The notes beneath the pieces are model-generated. The model did no database searches, had not been told where the DNA came from, and worked only from the letters and a program-made list of their open reading frames with translations. 23,485 nucleotides of DNA, taken from contig DAOTHZ010000030.1 in the NCBI GenBank assembly GCA_035447945.1, positions 1 through 23,485 of the forward strand. Reading direction: 5' to 3'. This DNA is from Syntrophomonas_B sp035447945. Its GTDB lineage: Bacteria > Bacillota > Syntrophomonadia > Syntrophomonadales > Syntrophomonadaceae. This document shows positions 16,014-22,558 of this stretch, piece by piece. The position numbers and the translations under genes are program-made. The stretch's first letter is position 1. Every line of letters begins with the position of its first letter.

Positions 16014-16026
16014 AGTAGATAACCCC
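15996..16026 (+). other. Perfect 11 bp inverted repeat across the methyltransferase stop codon
   Basis: GGGGTTATCTA (15996-16006) and TAGATAACCCC (16016-16026) can form a perfect hairpin with a nine-base loop that contains the TAG stop codon. No T run follows, so it is not a standard terminator. It may stabilise or process the mRNA before miaA. Confidence 0.55.
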
Positions 16027-16059
16027 GCTGGAAATATGTATATGAATGGGTGACGAAAT

Positions 16060-16986
16060 TTGAAATTCTATGCCTTGGTTGGCCCGACCGCGGTGGGAAA
16101 AACAGCATTATCAATCGCGCTGGCGCAACAGATCGATGCCGAGATCATTTCCTGTGATTCCATGCAGGTTTATCGTGGCATGGATATCGGCACTGCCAAG
16201 GCCACCGTGGAAGAAAGAAAAATTGTCCTGCATCATATGATTGACATTGTTGATCCGGACGTTTCTTTTACTGTTGCCGATTACCAGCGTATGGCCCGTG
16301 AAGAAATCCTGCGGCTTAATCAAAACGGAAAACCAGCTTTGCTGGTCGGTGGGACCGGGCTTTACTATCAGGCGCTGGTGGATGATTTTCACTTTTTCCC
16401 GCTGGAGTCGCGTGATCAGGTACGGCAAAAATGGGAGACGGTTTGTCAGGAAAAAGGGCAGGCGTTTTTATTTCAGGAATTGCGGCGGGTCGACCCGGTA
16501 TATGCTGAAAAGGTTGGCGCCAATGACCGCAAACGTATCATTCGTGCATTGGAAGTATGGGAATTAACCGGAGAGCCCTTTTCCTGTTTGCAGAGGAAAA
16601 ACCAGCACAGCCATCAAGTGCAAGTCGTTGGCTTGTATGTGGAACGGGAAGTGCTTTATCACCGCATCGAAGCCCGCGTGGACAAGATGATAGAGGAAGG
16701 ATTGGTTGAGGAAGTGCTCAGGCTTCGCACCCAAGGCTATGATTCCAGTTTGAAGTCAATGAATTCGCTGGGCTACAAACAGGTCAATGCGTATTTGGAC
16801 GGGATGCTCAATTTTCAGGATATGCTGTATGAGATCAAACGCGAAACCCGTCACTTTGCCAAAAGACAGTTGACCTGGTTCCGCAAGGACCAGCGTATTG
16901 TCTGGTATGATGCCGGGCAGGAACAGACGGTCGATTTGCTGGCAAAAATCCGTAATGGCTTGGCAGGACAAAACCGGCTGGTGTAG
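16060..16986 (+). CDS. miaA: tRNA dimethylallyltransferase MiaA
   Basis: MiaA transfers a dimethylallyl group to A37 of tRNAs reading U-starting codons, making the substrate of MiaB. The 308-residue protein has the P-loop GPTAVGKT (8-15), the SCDSMQVYRGMDIGTAK segment that contacts tRNA and the diphosphate (31-47), and GGTGLYYQAL. The C-terminal part has the usual RETRHFAKRQLTWFR. The start is a TTG after GGGTGA; nearby upstream ATGs run into stop codons, so TTG is the only good choice. It follows the methyltransferase gene by 46 bases and precedes hfq, a very common miaA–hfq pairing. A 6 bp hairpin (16982-16997) overlaps its stop codon. Confidence 0.96.
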   Translation: MKFYALVGPTAVGKTALSIALAQQIDAEIISCDSMQVYRGMDIGTAKATVEERKIVLHHMIDIVDPDVSFTVADYQRMAREEILRLNQNGKPALLVGGTGLYYQALVDDFHFFPLESRDQVRQKWETVCQEKGQAFLFQELRRVDPVYAEKVGANDRKRIIRALEVWELTGEPFSCLQRKNQHSHQVQVVGLYVEREVLYHRIEARVDKMIEEGLVEEVLRLRTQGYDSSLKSMNSLGYKQVNAYLDGMLNFQDMLYEIKRETRHFAKRQLTWFRKDQRIVWYDAGQEQTVDLLAKIRNGLAGQNRLV

Positions 16987-17045
16987 AATAGTCTACATAA
17001 CACTACCAAGCGATGTTCACAAATGAAAGGGAGGGCCTGACATTG

Positions 17046-17294
17046 ATGAAAAACCAAATGAATTTACAAGACGCATATCTTAACCAGATTCGCAAGGATA
17101 AAATACTGGTTACCATATACATGATCAATGGTTTTCAAATCAAGGGAGTGGTTAAAGGTTTTGACAACTTTACGGTGATTGTGGAGTTGGACGGACGCCA
17201 GCAAATGGTGTACAAACACGCCATCTCCACCATCAGTCCCTTCAAACCGATTGGCGTCATTAACTTTGAAAACAAGAACGAAGAAGAAGCTTAA
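17046..17294 (+). CDS. hfq: RNA chaperone Hfq
   Basis: Hfq is a ring-shaped hexameric Sm-like protein that binds small RNAs and A- or U-rich mRNA segments. The 82-residue product has the Sm1 core (NQIRKDKILVTIYMINGFQIKG) with FDNFTV (39-44), and the diagnostic YKHAIST (56-62) whose Lys-His pair contacts uridines. A short acidic tail follows. The start could instead be the TTG at 17043, which is eight bases from GGAGG against eleven for this ATG. An upstream in-frame ATG at 17013 lies before the ribosome site and is not used. The gene follows miaA directly. Confidence 0.95.
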   Translation: MKNQMNLQDAYLNQIRKDKILVTIYMINGFQIKGVVKGFDNFTVIVELDGRQQMVYKHAISTISPFKPIGVINFENKNEEEA

Positions 17295-17332
17295 ACTGAT
17301 GACAAAGTAAAAGACGGAAAGGGAAGGGCATT

Positions 17333-17461
17333 TTGAACACCATTGAAATCATAATGGGTATTATTTTATTGCTGATTATTCTGATGATTGGCGACATAAA
17401 AAAGAAGGTTATCGCCTTGATCATTTTTGCCGCCGTCGTGGCCGAAAAACTGCTGCACTGA
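17333..17461 (+). CDS. Small single-pass membrane protein (42 residues)
   Basis: A short frame starts with TTG six or so bases after GGGAAGGG and encodes 42 residues. A hydrophobic segment rich in Ile and Leu (residues 5-19) is followed by Gly-Asp and a lysine triplet (DIKKK, 21-25), then a second hydrophobic stretch (26-37). It would form one or two short membrane helices. I recognise no family. The ribosome site, its position 38 bases after hfq and the strong terminator just after its stop support it as a real gene ending the miaA–hfq transcript. Confidence 0.6.
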   Translation: MNTIEIIMGIILLLIILMIGDIKKKVIALIIFAAVVAEKLLH

Positions 17462-17487
17462 GCCAAATGAAAAACATATTTTTTAAA

Positions 17488-17517
17488 AAAATCGGGGTCT
17501 AAACCCCGATTTTATTT
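17488..17517 (+). terminator. Intrinsic terminator after hfq operon
   Basis: AATCGGGGT (17490-17498) and ACCCCGATT (17503-17511) form a 9 bp stem, extendable by A-T pairs, with a CTAA loop followed by a T-rich run (TTTATTTT). It closes the transcription unit that contains miaA, hfq and the small membrane protein. Confidence 0.9.
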
Positions 17518-17534
17518 TGGCGGCAAAAAAATGG

Positions 17535-17564
17535 TTGACATTATTGAAATAGGCATAATAGTAT
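17535..17564 (+). promoter_or_regulatory. Sigma-A promoter of the permease–arsR operon
   Basis: A perfect -35 TTGACA (17535-17540) is followed after 18 bases by TAGTAT (17559-17564) as the -10. The -10 lies inside the left arm of a large palindrome, so repressor binding there would block RNA polymerase. It is about 67 bases before the permease start codon. Confidence 0.7.
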
Positions 17565-17582
17565 AAGCATACGCTTATACTA
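17559..17582. promoter_or_regulatory. ArsR-family operator palindrome
   Basis: Perfect 10 bp arms, TAGTATAAGC (17559-17568) and GCTTATACTA (17573-17582), flank a four-base ATAC centre. The size and the A/T-rich dyad overlapping the -10 element fit ArsR/SmtB-type operators. The gene for such a repressor lies one gene downstream, so autoregulation by release of the repressor on binding metal or metalloid is the natural reading. Confidence 0.75.
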
Positions 17583-17630
17583 AAATATTTTAATAATATC
17601 ATAATCACAAGCAGCAAAGGAGAAGGGACT

Positions 17631-18635
17631 GTGGAGATATTTCAATGGTTGAATAACCAGTTGCTTAAAATGGAATGGCTGTCAGATCTCATCAGGAAAC
17701 TGGTGGAGAATGGACTGAATCTGGATATGAGTACCCGTCTGGGTGGCAGCATTCATTTTTTTATTTACGATGTAATCAAGATTTTTATTCTGCTGGCGGT
17801 ATTGATCTTTACGATTTCCTATATCCAGAGTTTTTTCCCGCCTGAGAGAACCCGGGCCATCGTTGGTAAATACAAGGGCTTCTGGGCCAATCTCTTTGGC
17901 GCGTTGCTGGGTACCGTTACCCCGTTTTGTTCCTGTTCGTCCATTCCCTTATTTATTGGTTTTACCAGCGCCGGATTGCCGATTGGGGTGACTTTTTCTT
18001 TTTTGGTATCATCTCCTCTGGTAGATCTGGCTTCGGTGCTGCTGCTGGCCAGCATTTTTAATTGGAAGATCGCCATTGCCTATGTACTGGCCGGGCTGGT
18101 GCTGGCAGTCGCTTCCGGAACGCTGATCAGCCGGTTGAAACTGGAAAGTTATGTACAGCCTTTTGTGTACGGCAATGAATCGTTTGAATATGCCCCAATC
18201 AAGATGACCACACAGGAGCGTATTTACTTTGCCAAGGCACAGGTCAGAGATATTGTCGGCCGGGTTTGGCTGTACATTCTGATCGGGGTAGCCATTGGCG
18301 CAGCCATTCACAATTGGATTCCCCAGAATATTATCTCCGCAGTCCTTGGCCAGGACAAATGGTATTCAGTCTTGGTTGCAACCGCGGCCGGCATCCCCAT
18401 GTATGCCGATATCTTTGGCACTCTGCCGATTGCTGAGGCACTGGTGTACAAAGGTGTGGGGATTGGTACTGTATTGTCTTTTATGATGGGGGTTACGGCG
18501 CTGTCACTGCCTTCCCTGATTATGCTCTCCCAAGTGGTTAAACCCCGACTGCTGGCAATTTTCTTCACATTGGTTACGCTGGGGATTATTGTGATTGGCT
18601 ACACATTTAATGCCCTGGGTCATTTTTTGATCTGA
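17631..18635 (+). CDS. ArsP/YraQ-type permease (DUF318 family)
   Basis: This 334-residue membrane protein has about eight predicted membrane segments in two halves. The first half carries GTVTPFCSCSSIPLFIGF with Cys100 and Cys102 (CSCS), and the second carries the related GIPMYADIFGTLPIAEAL (254-271). This is the signature of the PF03773 permease family, which includes ArsP (efflux of trivalent organoarsenicals) and relatives linked to copper or zinc efflux. The start is a GTG eight bases after AAGGAG; no better ATG is available. The gene is first in a unit with an ArsR-type repressor and a CxxC mini-thioredoxin, controlled by an operator-bearing promoter. Export of a thiol-reactive metal or metalloid is likely; the exact substrate is not known. 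Confidence 0.85.
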   Translation: MEIFQWLNNQLLKMEWLSDLIRKLVENGLNLDMSTRLGGSIHFFIYDVIKIFILLAVLIFTISYIQSFFPPERTRAIVGKYKGFWANLFGALLGTVTPFCSCSSIPLFIGFTSAGLPIGVTFSFLVSSPLVDLASVLLLASIFNWKIAIAYVLAGLVLAVASGTLISRLKLESYVQPFVYGNESFEYAPIKMTTQERIYFAKAQVRDIVGRVWLYILIGVAIGAAIHNWIPQNIISAVLGQDKWYSVLVATAAGIPMYADIFGTLPIAEALVYKGVGIGTVLSFMMGVTALSLPSLIMLSQVVKPRLLAIFFTLVTLGIIVIGYTFNALGHFLI

Positions 18636-18725
18636 CCGCATACGGCAGATGACGTGCCTGGATTAGCAGTCCAGTTAAACTGATCAATTAAGGAAATCAT
18701 TATATGATATAAGGAGAGGAAAAAC

Positions 18726-19073
18726 ATGTTTGAAACCGTATTCAAGGCGTTGGGAGAACCTACGCGTCTGAAAATCATTAAATTACTGGCAGGGCGGGAT
18801 CTTTGTGTTTGTGATTTGGAGGAGGTCATGCAGATCAGCCAGCCGCGAATCTCTCAGCATTTAAAAGTATTAAAATATGCGGGGCTGGTTAATGAACGCA
18901 AAGAAGGCCAGCGTAATATATGCAGCTTAAACCGCGATCAATTAAACCGTATTTGGGATGGTTTTCAGCGCTATATCGAACAACCGCTTGAAAATATGGC
19001 AGAGTTCGCTGATGAATGCGCCCGTATGCCTGCAGAGATGGGAGATTATTGTGCCAACAAAAAAGGCGATTAA
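18726..19073 (+). CDS. ArsR/SmtB-family metal-responsive repressor
   Basis: This 115-residue winged helix-turn-helix repressor starts with the family's FKALGEPTRLKIIKLL. The recognition region is ISQPRISQHLKVLKYAGLV (37-55). The alpha-3 type site DLCVCDLE holds Cys27 and Cys29, as in ArsR proteins that bind As(III) or Sb(III); the third cysteine of E. coli ArsR (ELCVCDLC) is replaced by Glu. Other cysteines (66, 98 and 109) may complete a site. AAGGAGAGG precedes the ATG. It lies 90 bases after the permease gene and probably represses the operon through the palindrome at 17559-17582. Confidence 0.9.
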   Translation: MFETVFKALGEPTRLKIIKLLAGRDLCVCDLEEVMQISQPRISQHLKVLKYAGLVNERKEGQRNICSLNRDQLNRIWDGFQRYIEQPLENMAEFADECARMPAEMGDYCANKKGD

Positions 19074-19176
19074 AAATTAACAAGTATTAGGGAGGAATGG
19101 TTTTCATAAACAAAATGAAATACTGTGATTACAAGATATTGAAAGAAAATGAAGTTTATTAAGGGAGGTCCAACAA

Positions 19177-19419
19177 ATGAAAATCGAAGTATTGGGAGCC
19201 GGATGTGCCCGGTGTAATCAGATGGAAAAAGACGTGATCAATGCACTGGCTGAACTGGATATTGCCGCTGATGTGACCAAAGTAAAAGACATTTCCAAAA
19301 TAATGGCTTACAAGGTCATGTCTACGCCAGCTCTGGTAATCGACGGGCAGGTGAAGATTGCCGGCCGGGTGCCGAGCAAAAAGGAGTTGCACAGCTTACT
19401 GAAGGATGCACAGAAATAA
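19177..19419 (+). CDS. Mini-thioredoxin (small redox-active disulfide protein)
   Basis: This 80-residue protein has the thioredoxin-like fold of the small redox-active disulfide protein 2 group. The active site is GAGCARCNQME with Cys10 and Cys13, and the expected cis-proline segment is STPALVIDG. Such proteins are often encoded next to PF03773 permeases and ArsR repressors. A role in delivering or reducing a thiol-bound substrate for the permease is a fair inference. GGGAGG lies eight bases before the ATG. The gap before it (19074-19176) contains a second GGGAGG and a 21-codon frame that is not convincing. Confidence 0.88.
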   Translation: MKIEVLGAGCARCNQMEKDVINALAELDIAADVTKVKDISKIMAYKVMSTPALVIDGQVKIAGRVPSKKELHSLLKDAQK

Positions 19420-19466
19420 TTTGACCAACCGGATGTAGTCTTGATGCTCACCGGCAACCATGAAAG

Positions 19467-19511
19467 CCGCATGCCATGCGCTTTTCTTTTAAGGTGTGGC
19501 ATTTTTCTTAT
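19467..19511 (+). terminator. Possible terminator after the mini-thioredoxin gene
   Basis: ATGCCA and TGGCAT pair across a 20-base loop, followed by TTTTTCTT. A smaller CGCAT/ATGCG stem followed by TTTTCTTTT offers an alternative fold. The stem is weak for a terminator, but position and T runs fit the end of the permease–arsR–thioredoxin unit. Confidence 0.4.
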
Positions 19512-19554
19512 CGGGTCATAAGCAAATCAAATAAATGATACCCTCAATTCACTC

Positions 19555-19560
19555 TATAAT
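19555..19560 (+). promoter_or_regulatory. Candidate -10 element of the rhodanese gene
   Basis: A perfect TATAAT lies about 100 bases before the rhodanese start codon. No good -35 hexamer is visible at normal spacing. Transcription from here would begin near 19567, just before the leader hairpin. Confidence 0.45.
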
Positions 19561-19574
19561 GAAATAGAAACACA

Positions 19575-19618
19575 AGTATCAGATCAGGGGTCATTGCGTG
19601 ACCGACGATAGCGATACT
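19575..19618 (+). promoter_or_regulatory. Structured leader hairpin upstream of the rhodanese gene
   Basis: Three nested pairings form one long interrupted hairpin: AGTATC/GATACT (19575-19580 and 19613-19618), ATC/GAT (19583-19585 and 19607-19609) and GGTCA/TGACC (19589-19593 and 19599-19603) with a TTGCG loop. It would lie at the very 5' end of the mRNA, about 40 bases before the ribosome site. It matches no riboswitch I recognise. Confidence 0.4.
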
Positions 19619-19660
19619 GGGTTTTACGTCAAGCAAGATAGAGTAAGGGGGAGTTAATGA

Positions 19661-20578
19661 ATGAAGAACAGGAAAATGAAATGGTTGCCGCTTTTATTGG
19701 TGATGGCCCTGCTGGCAGGTTTGGTTGCCGGCTGCAGCAGCGCCAAGGAGCAGGAACCCGCAGCCAACCCGCCGGTACAACAGGAAGTCAAAGTTGTCAG
19801 CATTGAAGAAGTTGCAGCCAAATATTTTGCGGAAAATCCGGAAAGCAACCGGGTAATGCCTGAAGCTGCCCTGAAAGAAAGACTTGATGCCAATGACAGC
19901 CAGTTGTTTGTGGTTGACATCCGTTCTGCGGAGGACTATGCAGCCGGTCACATCAAAGGGGCCGTCAATGCACCTTTTGGCAAAATGCATGAGTTCCTTG
20001 ACAAACTGCCGGCGGACAAAGAGATTGTGCTCTATTGCAAGAGTGGACAAACAGCCGGACAGACTGTAGCTATCGTCAACATGTATGGATACAAGGCAGT
20101 TTCTCTGAATCTCGGGTTCGACAACGGCTGGGTGAAAAAGAACAACTTCCCGGTAGATACAACTCCGGTCGAGTTTCCGGCCAACCTGACCCCGGCCAAA
20201 CCAGATGCCAACATTGCCAAAATCTTAAAAGATTTCTATGTCAACATGCCGGCCAATACCAACATGATTGCACCGGCTGATCTGCTGGCCAAAATTGACA
20301 GCGGGGAAGACATCCAAATCGTTGATCTGCGCAAAGCTGAAGACTTTGCCAAAGGCCATGTCAAGAACGCCATCAACATTCCGTTCGGACAGCTGGGACA
20401 GAATTACAGCAAAATCTCCACGGAAAAACCGGTCTTTGTCTACTGCTACAGCGGGCAGACCGCCGGACAGTCAGTGGCTGTTCTGAAAGTACTGGGGTAC
20501 GATGCATTTACCCTCAAGGGCGGGTACAATTTCGGCTGGACGACGGAAGGCATGCCGGTCATGCAAGAAGCTGCGTAA
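19661..20578 (+). CDS. Lipoprotein with two rhodanese domains
   Basis: This 305-residue protein has a lipoprotein signal peptide ending at LVAGC (Cys25), so it should be anchored on the outer face of the membrane. Two rhodanese domains follow (about 60-165 and 200-300). Both keep an active-site cysteine in nearly the same loop, CKSGQTA (Cys126) and CYSGQTA (Cys262), and both have the VDIRSAEDYAAGHI / VDLRKAEDFAKGHV hallmark, pointing to an internal duplication with both halves active. Rhodaneses move sulfane sulfur between thiosulfate or persulfides and acceptors; the extracytoplasmic acceptor is unknown. AGGGGGAG precedes two close ATGs, and the second is in frame. It follows the metal/redox operon but has its own candidate -10 and a strong terminator, so it is probably transcribed alone. 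Confidence 0.9.
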   Translation: MKNRKMKWLPLLLVMALLAGLVAGCSSAKEQEPAANPPVQQEVKVVSIEEVAAKYFAENPESNRVMPEAALKERLDANDSQLFVVDIRSAEDYAAGHIKGAVNAPFGKMHEFLDKLPADKEIVLYCKSGQTAGQTVAIVNMYGYKAVSLNLGFDNGWVKKNNFPVDTTPVEFPANLTPAKPDANIAKILKDFYVNMPANTNMIAPADLLAKIDSGEDIQIVDLRKAEDFAKGHVKNAINIPFGQLGQNYSKISTEKPVFVYCYSGQTAGQSVAVLKVLGYDAFTLKGGYNFGWTTEGMPVMQEAA

Positions 20579-20617
20579 ATAATAGAAAACTTTGTTATAA
20601 TTGTATAAACAACGTTA

Positions 20618-20650
20618 CAGGAGGGAAAGATTTTCCCTCCTGCTTGTTTA
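20618..20650 (+). terminator. Intrinsic terminator after the rhodanese gene
   Basis: A perfect 11 bp stem, CAGGAGGGAAA and TTTCCCTCCTG (20618-20628 and 20632-20642), with a three-base loop is followed by CTTGTTTATC. It ends the rhodanese transcript and lies before the real start of the next gene. Confidence 0.8.
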
Positions 20651-20672
20651 TCAGCTGATTGTCAGTTTAAGA

Positions 20673-21797
20673 ATGAGAGAGAAAAGACAGGTGGTGAAGG
20701 TGCTGGATACCTATTTGATTACGGGTGGGGCAGGCTTTATTGGTTCCCATTTGATCGATCTGCTACTGAGCAAAAAGCAACCCCAAGTAAGGGTAATCAA
20801 CCTGGACAACCTGAGTTATGCCGGGACTCGTCCTTATCCCGAAAATCATGTCAATGAAAACAATTACCGCTTTATCAAGGCAGATATCTGTGACAGTGCG
20901 GCTGTCGAAGAGATATTTGCCCGTTATAAGCCCGTCAAGGTCATCCACCTGGCGGCTGAATCCCATGTGGACCGCAGCATTATTGACCCACTCATATTTG
21001 TTCGTACCAATGTGACAGGAACCCAGATATTGTTGGAGGCAGCCCGTCGGTTTGCAACCGAATTGTTCCTGCAGGTTTCCACAGATGAAGTATACGGTGC
21101 CTCCACCCTGGACCATCCCTGCAGTGAGACCAGTCCCCTAAATCCCAGCAGTCCCTACGCAGCTTCAAAGGCTGCGGCAGATTTATTGGTCCAAGCCTAT
21201 CAGCGCACCTATCAGCTGCCGGTGATTATCAGCCGCTGTACCAATAATTACGGCCCCCGACAGTTTCCTGAGAAACTTATCCCGTTGGTCATTGCTCATG
21301 CTTTGCATGGAAAACCAATACCCGTTTATGGAGACGGACAGCAAAGGAGAGATTGGCTCTATGTTGATGATCATTGCCAGGCGCTTGAGAAAATATTACA
21401 ATATGGAAAAATCGGGGCAATCTATAATATCGCCGGCCATTGCCATCTGCCCAATCTCGATGTCATTCGCCTGATTCTCGGGGAAATGGAAGAGCAACTA
21501 GAACCGCATGACCCCTGCCGAAAGAACTTGAGCCAGCGCTTGATTACCCGGGTTGCAGACCGTCCCGGCCATGATCGCTGCTACAGTCTTGCCACGGCCC
21601 GGATTAAAAAGGAGATTGACTGGCAGCCGCGGGTTGCTTTGGCAGAAGGCGTTCGAGCGACTGTATCCTGGTATTTGCAAAACCGGTCATGGCTCGAACA
21701 GGCCAGCAATCAATCCGGGGAAAGCAAGGAATGGCAAGGAATGGGAAACATCATTTCCGGGGGAGCCAACAGTCAAACAAATGAGGTGAACGAATGA
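20673..21797 (+). CDS. rfbB: dTDP-glucose 4,6-dehydratase
   Basis: RmlB/RfbB converts dTDP-glucose to dTDP-4-keto-6-deoxyglucose using bound NAD. From this start the protein has 374 residues with the Rossmann GGAGFIG (18-24), the catalytic Thr-Asp-Glu in STDEVYG (137-139) and the SDR Tyr162 and Lys166 in PYAASK. Further conserved segments are RCTNNYGPRQFPEKLIP and YGDGQQRRDWLYVDDH. The start is uncertain: ATG 20673 has a weak ribosome site, and GTG codons at 20694 and 20700 sit close to AGGTGG and would remove a nonconserved lead. An in-frame ATG at 20601 lies before the terminator and is rejected. The last 20 or so residues are a nonconserved tail, and the stop overlaps the start of the next gene as ATGA. 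Confidence 0.92.
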   Translation: MREKRQVVKVLDTYLITGGAGFIGSHLIDLLLSKKQPQVRVINLDNLSYAGTRPYPENHVNENNYRFIKADICDSAAVEEIFARYKPVKVIHLAAESHVDRSIIDPLIFVRTNVTGTQILLEAARRFATELFLQVSTDEVYGASTLDHPCSETSPLNPSSPYAASKAAADLLVQAYQRTYQLPVIISRCTNNYGPRQFPEKLIPLVIAHALHGKPIPVYGDGQQRRDWLYVDDHCQALEKILQYGKIGAIYNIAGHCHLPNLDVIRLILGEMEEQLEPHDPCRKNLSQRLITRVADRPGHDRCYSLATARIKKEIDWQPRVALAEGVRATVSWYLQNRSWLEQASNQSGESKEWQGMGNIISGGANSQTNEVNE

Positions 21798-22558
21798 AAG
21801 GGATTATTTTAGCCGGAGGCAAGGGCAGCCGGTTGTATCCGTTAACCAAGGTGACCAACAAGCATCTGCTGCCGGTCGGGAGTGAGCCGATGATTTACAA
21901 TCCCATCAAGCAACTGGTGTTGGCCGGCATTACCGATATATTGGTGATTACCAGTCAGGAGCACATGGGGGAAATCGTCAGGTTGTTGGGCAGCGGCAAG
22001 CAATTCGGCTGTGACTTTACATTCAAGGTGCAGGAGGAAGCGCTGGGAATCGCCCATGCCCTGGGCTTGGCCGAATCATTTGCCGCGGATGATCGTATGG
22101 TGGTGATTCTGGCTGACAATGTGACTACCAGCAGTATCAAACCGTTTGTGGACGAGTTTGCCCGCCAGGATTGCGGCGCTCGGGTATTGCTAAGACGGGT
22201 GGATGATCCTGAACGGTACGGGATCGCTGCTCTGGATGAACTGAAAATCATCGAAATTGAAGAAAAGCCCGCCCAGCCCAAGAGTGCTTATGCGGTGATT
22301 GGAATTTACATGTATGATCAAGAGGTTTTTAATATTATCCGTACCATCAAGCCATCTGACTCTGGCGAATATGAGATCACTTCCGTCAACAATGATTACA
22401 TCCAGAGAAATTGTCTGCAATATAATATTCTTCCCGGTCAATGGACAGATGCGGGGACGTTCGAATCATTGCATTATGCCAATCAAATCATGCTTGCGGC
22501 CGGCAACCGGATCAGCGGATATGAAGAAAGGGAACAAAGCCATGAAGATACCTTTTAA
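21794..22558 (+). CDS. rfbA: Glucose-1-phosphate thymidylyltransferase (RmlA/RfbA type)
   Basis: This 254-residue nucleotidyltransferase makes dTDP-glucose from dTTP and glucose 1-phosphate, the substrate of the preceding dehydratase. The N-terminal signature LAGGKGSRLYPLTKVTNKHLLPV (6-28) binds the nucleotide. GIAHALGLAE, the metal-binding ILADNV in place of the usual LGDN, and EIEEKPAQPKS follow. The family also includes enzymes with other sugar-1-phosphates, and the Asp-Asn order ADN is a modest variation, so the substrate is assigned mainly by the neighbours. Its start overlaps the upstream gene by ATGA, and its end overlaps the aminotransferase gene by 17 bases. Confidence 0.88.
   Translation: MKGIILAGGKGSRLYPLTKVTNKHLLPVGSEPMIYNPIKQLVLAGITDILVITSQEHMGEIVRLLGSGKQFGCDFTFKVQEEALGIAHALGLAESFAADDRMVVILADNVTTSSIKPFVDEFARQDCGARVLLRRVDDPERYGIAALDELKIIEIEEKPAQPKSAYAVIGIYMYDQEVFNIIRTIKPSDSGEYEITSVNNDYIQRNCLQYNILPGQWTDAGTFESLHYANQIMLAAGNRISGYEEREQSHEDTF

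Noticed and set aside
17013..17045. Upstream ATG that would lengthen Hfq by 11 residues
   Set aside because: The extension contains the GGGAGG ribosome site itself and is not part of the Hfq family N-terminus.
20601..20672. Upstream ATG for the dTDP-glucose dehydratase
   Set aside because: The extension spans a strong intrinsic terminator and adds 24 residues before an otherwise normal N-terminal Rossmann motif.
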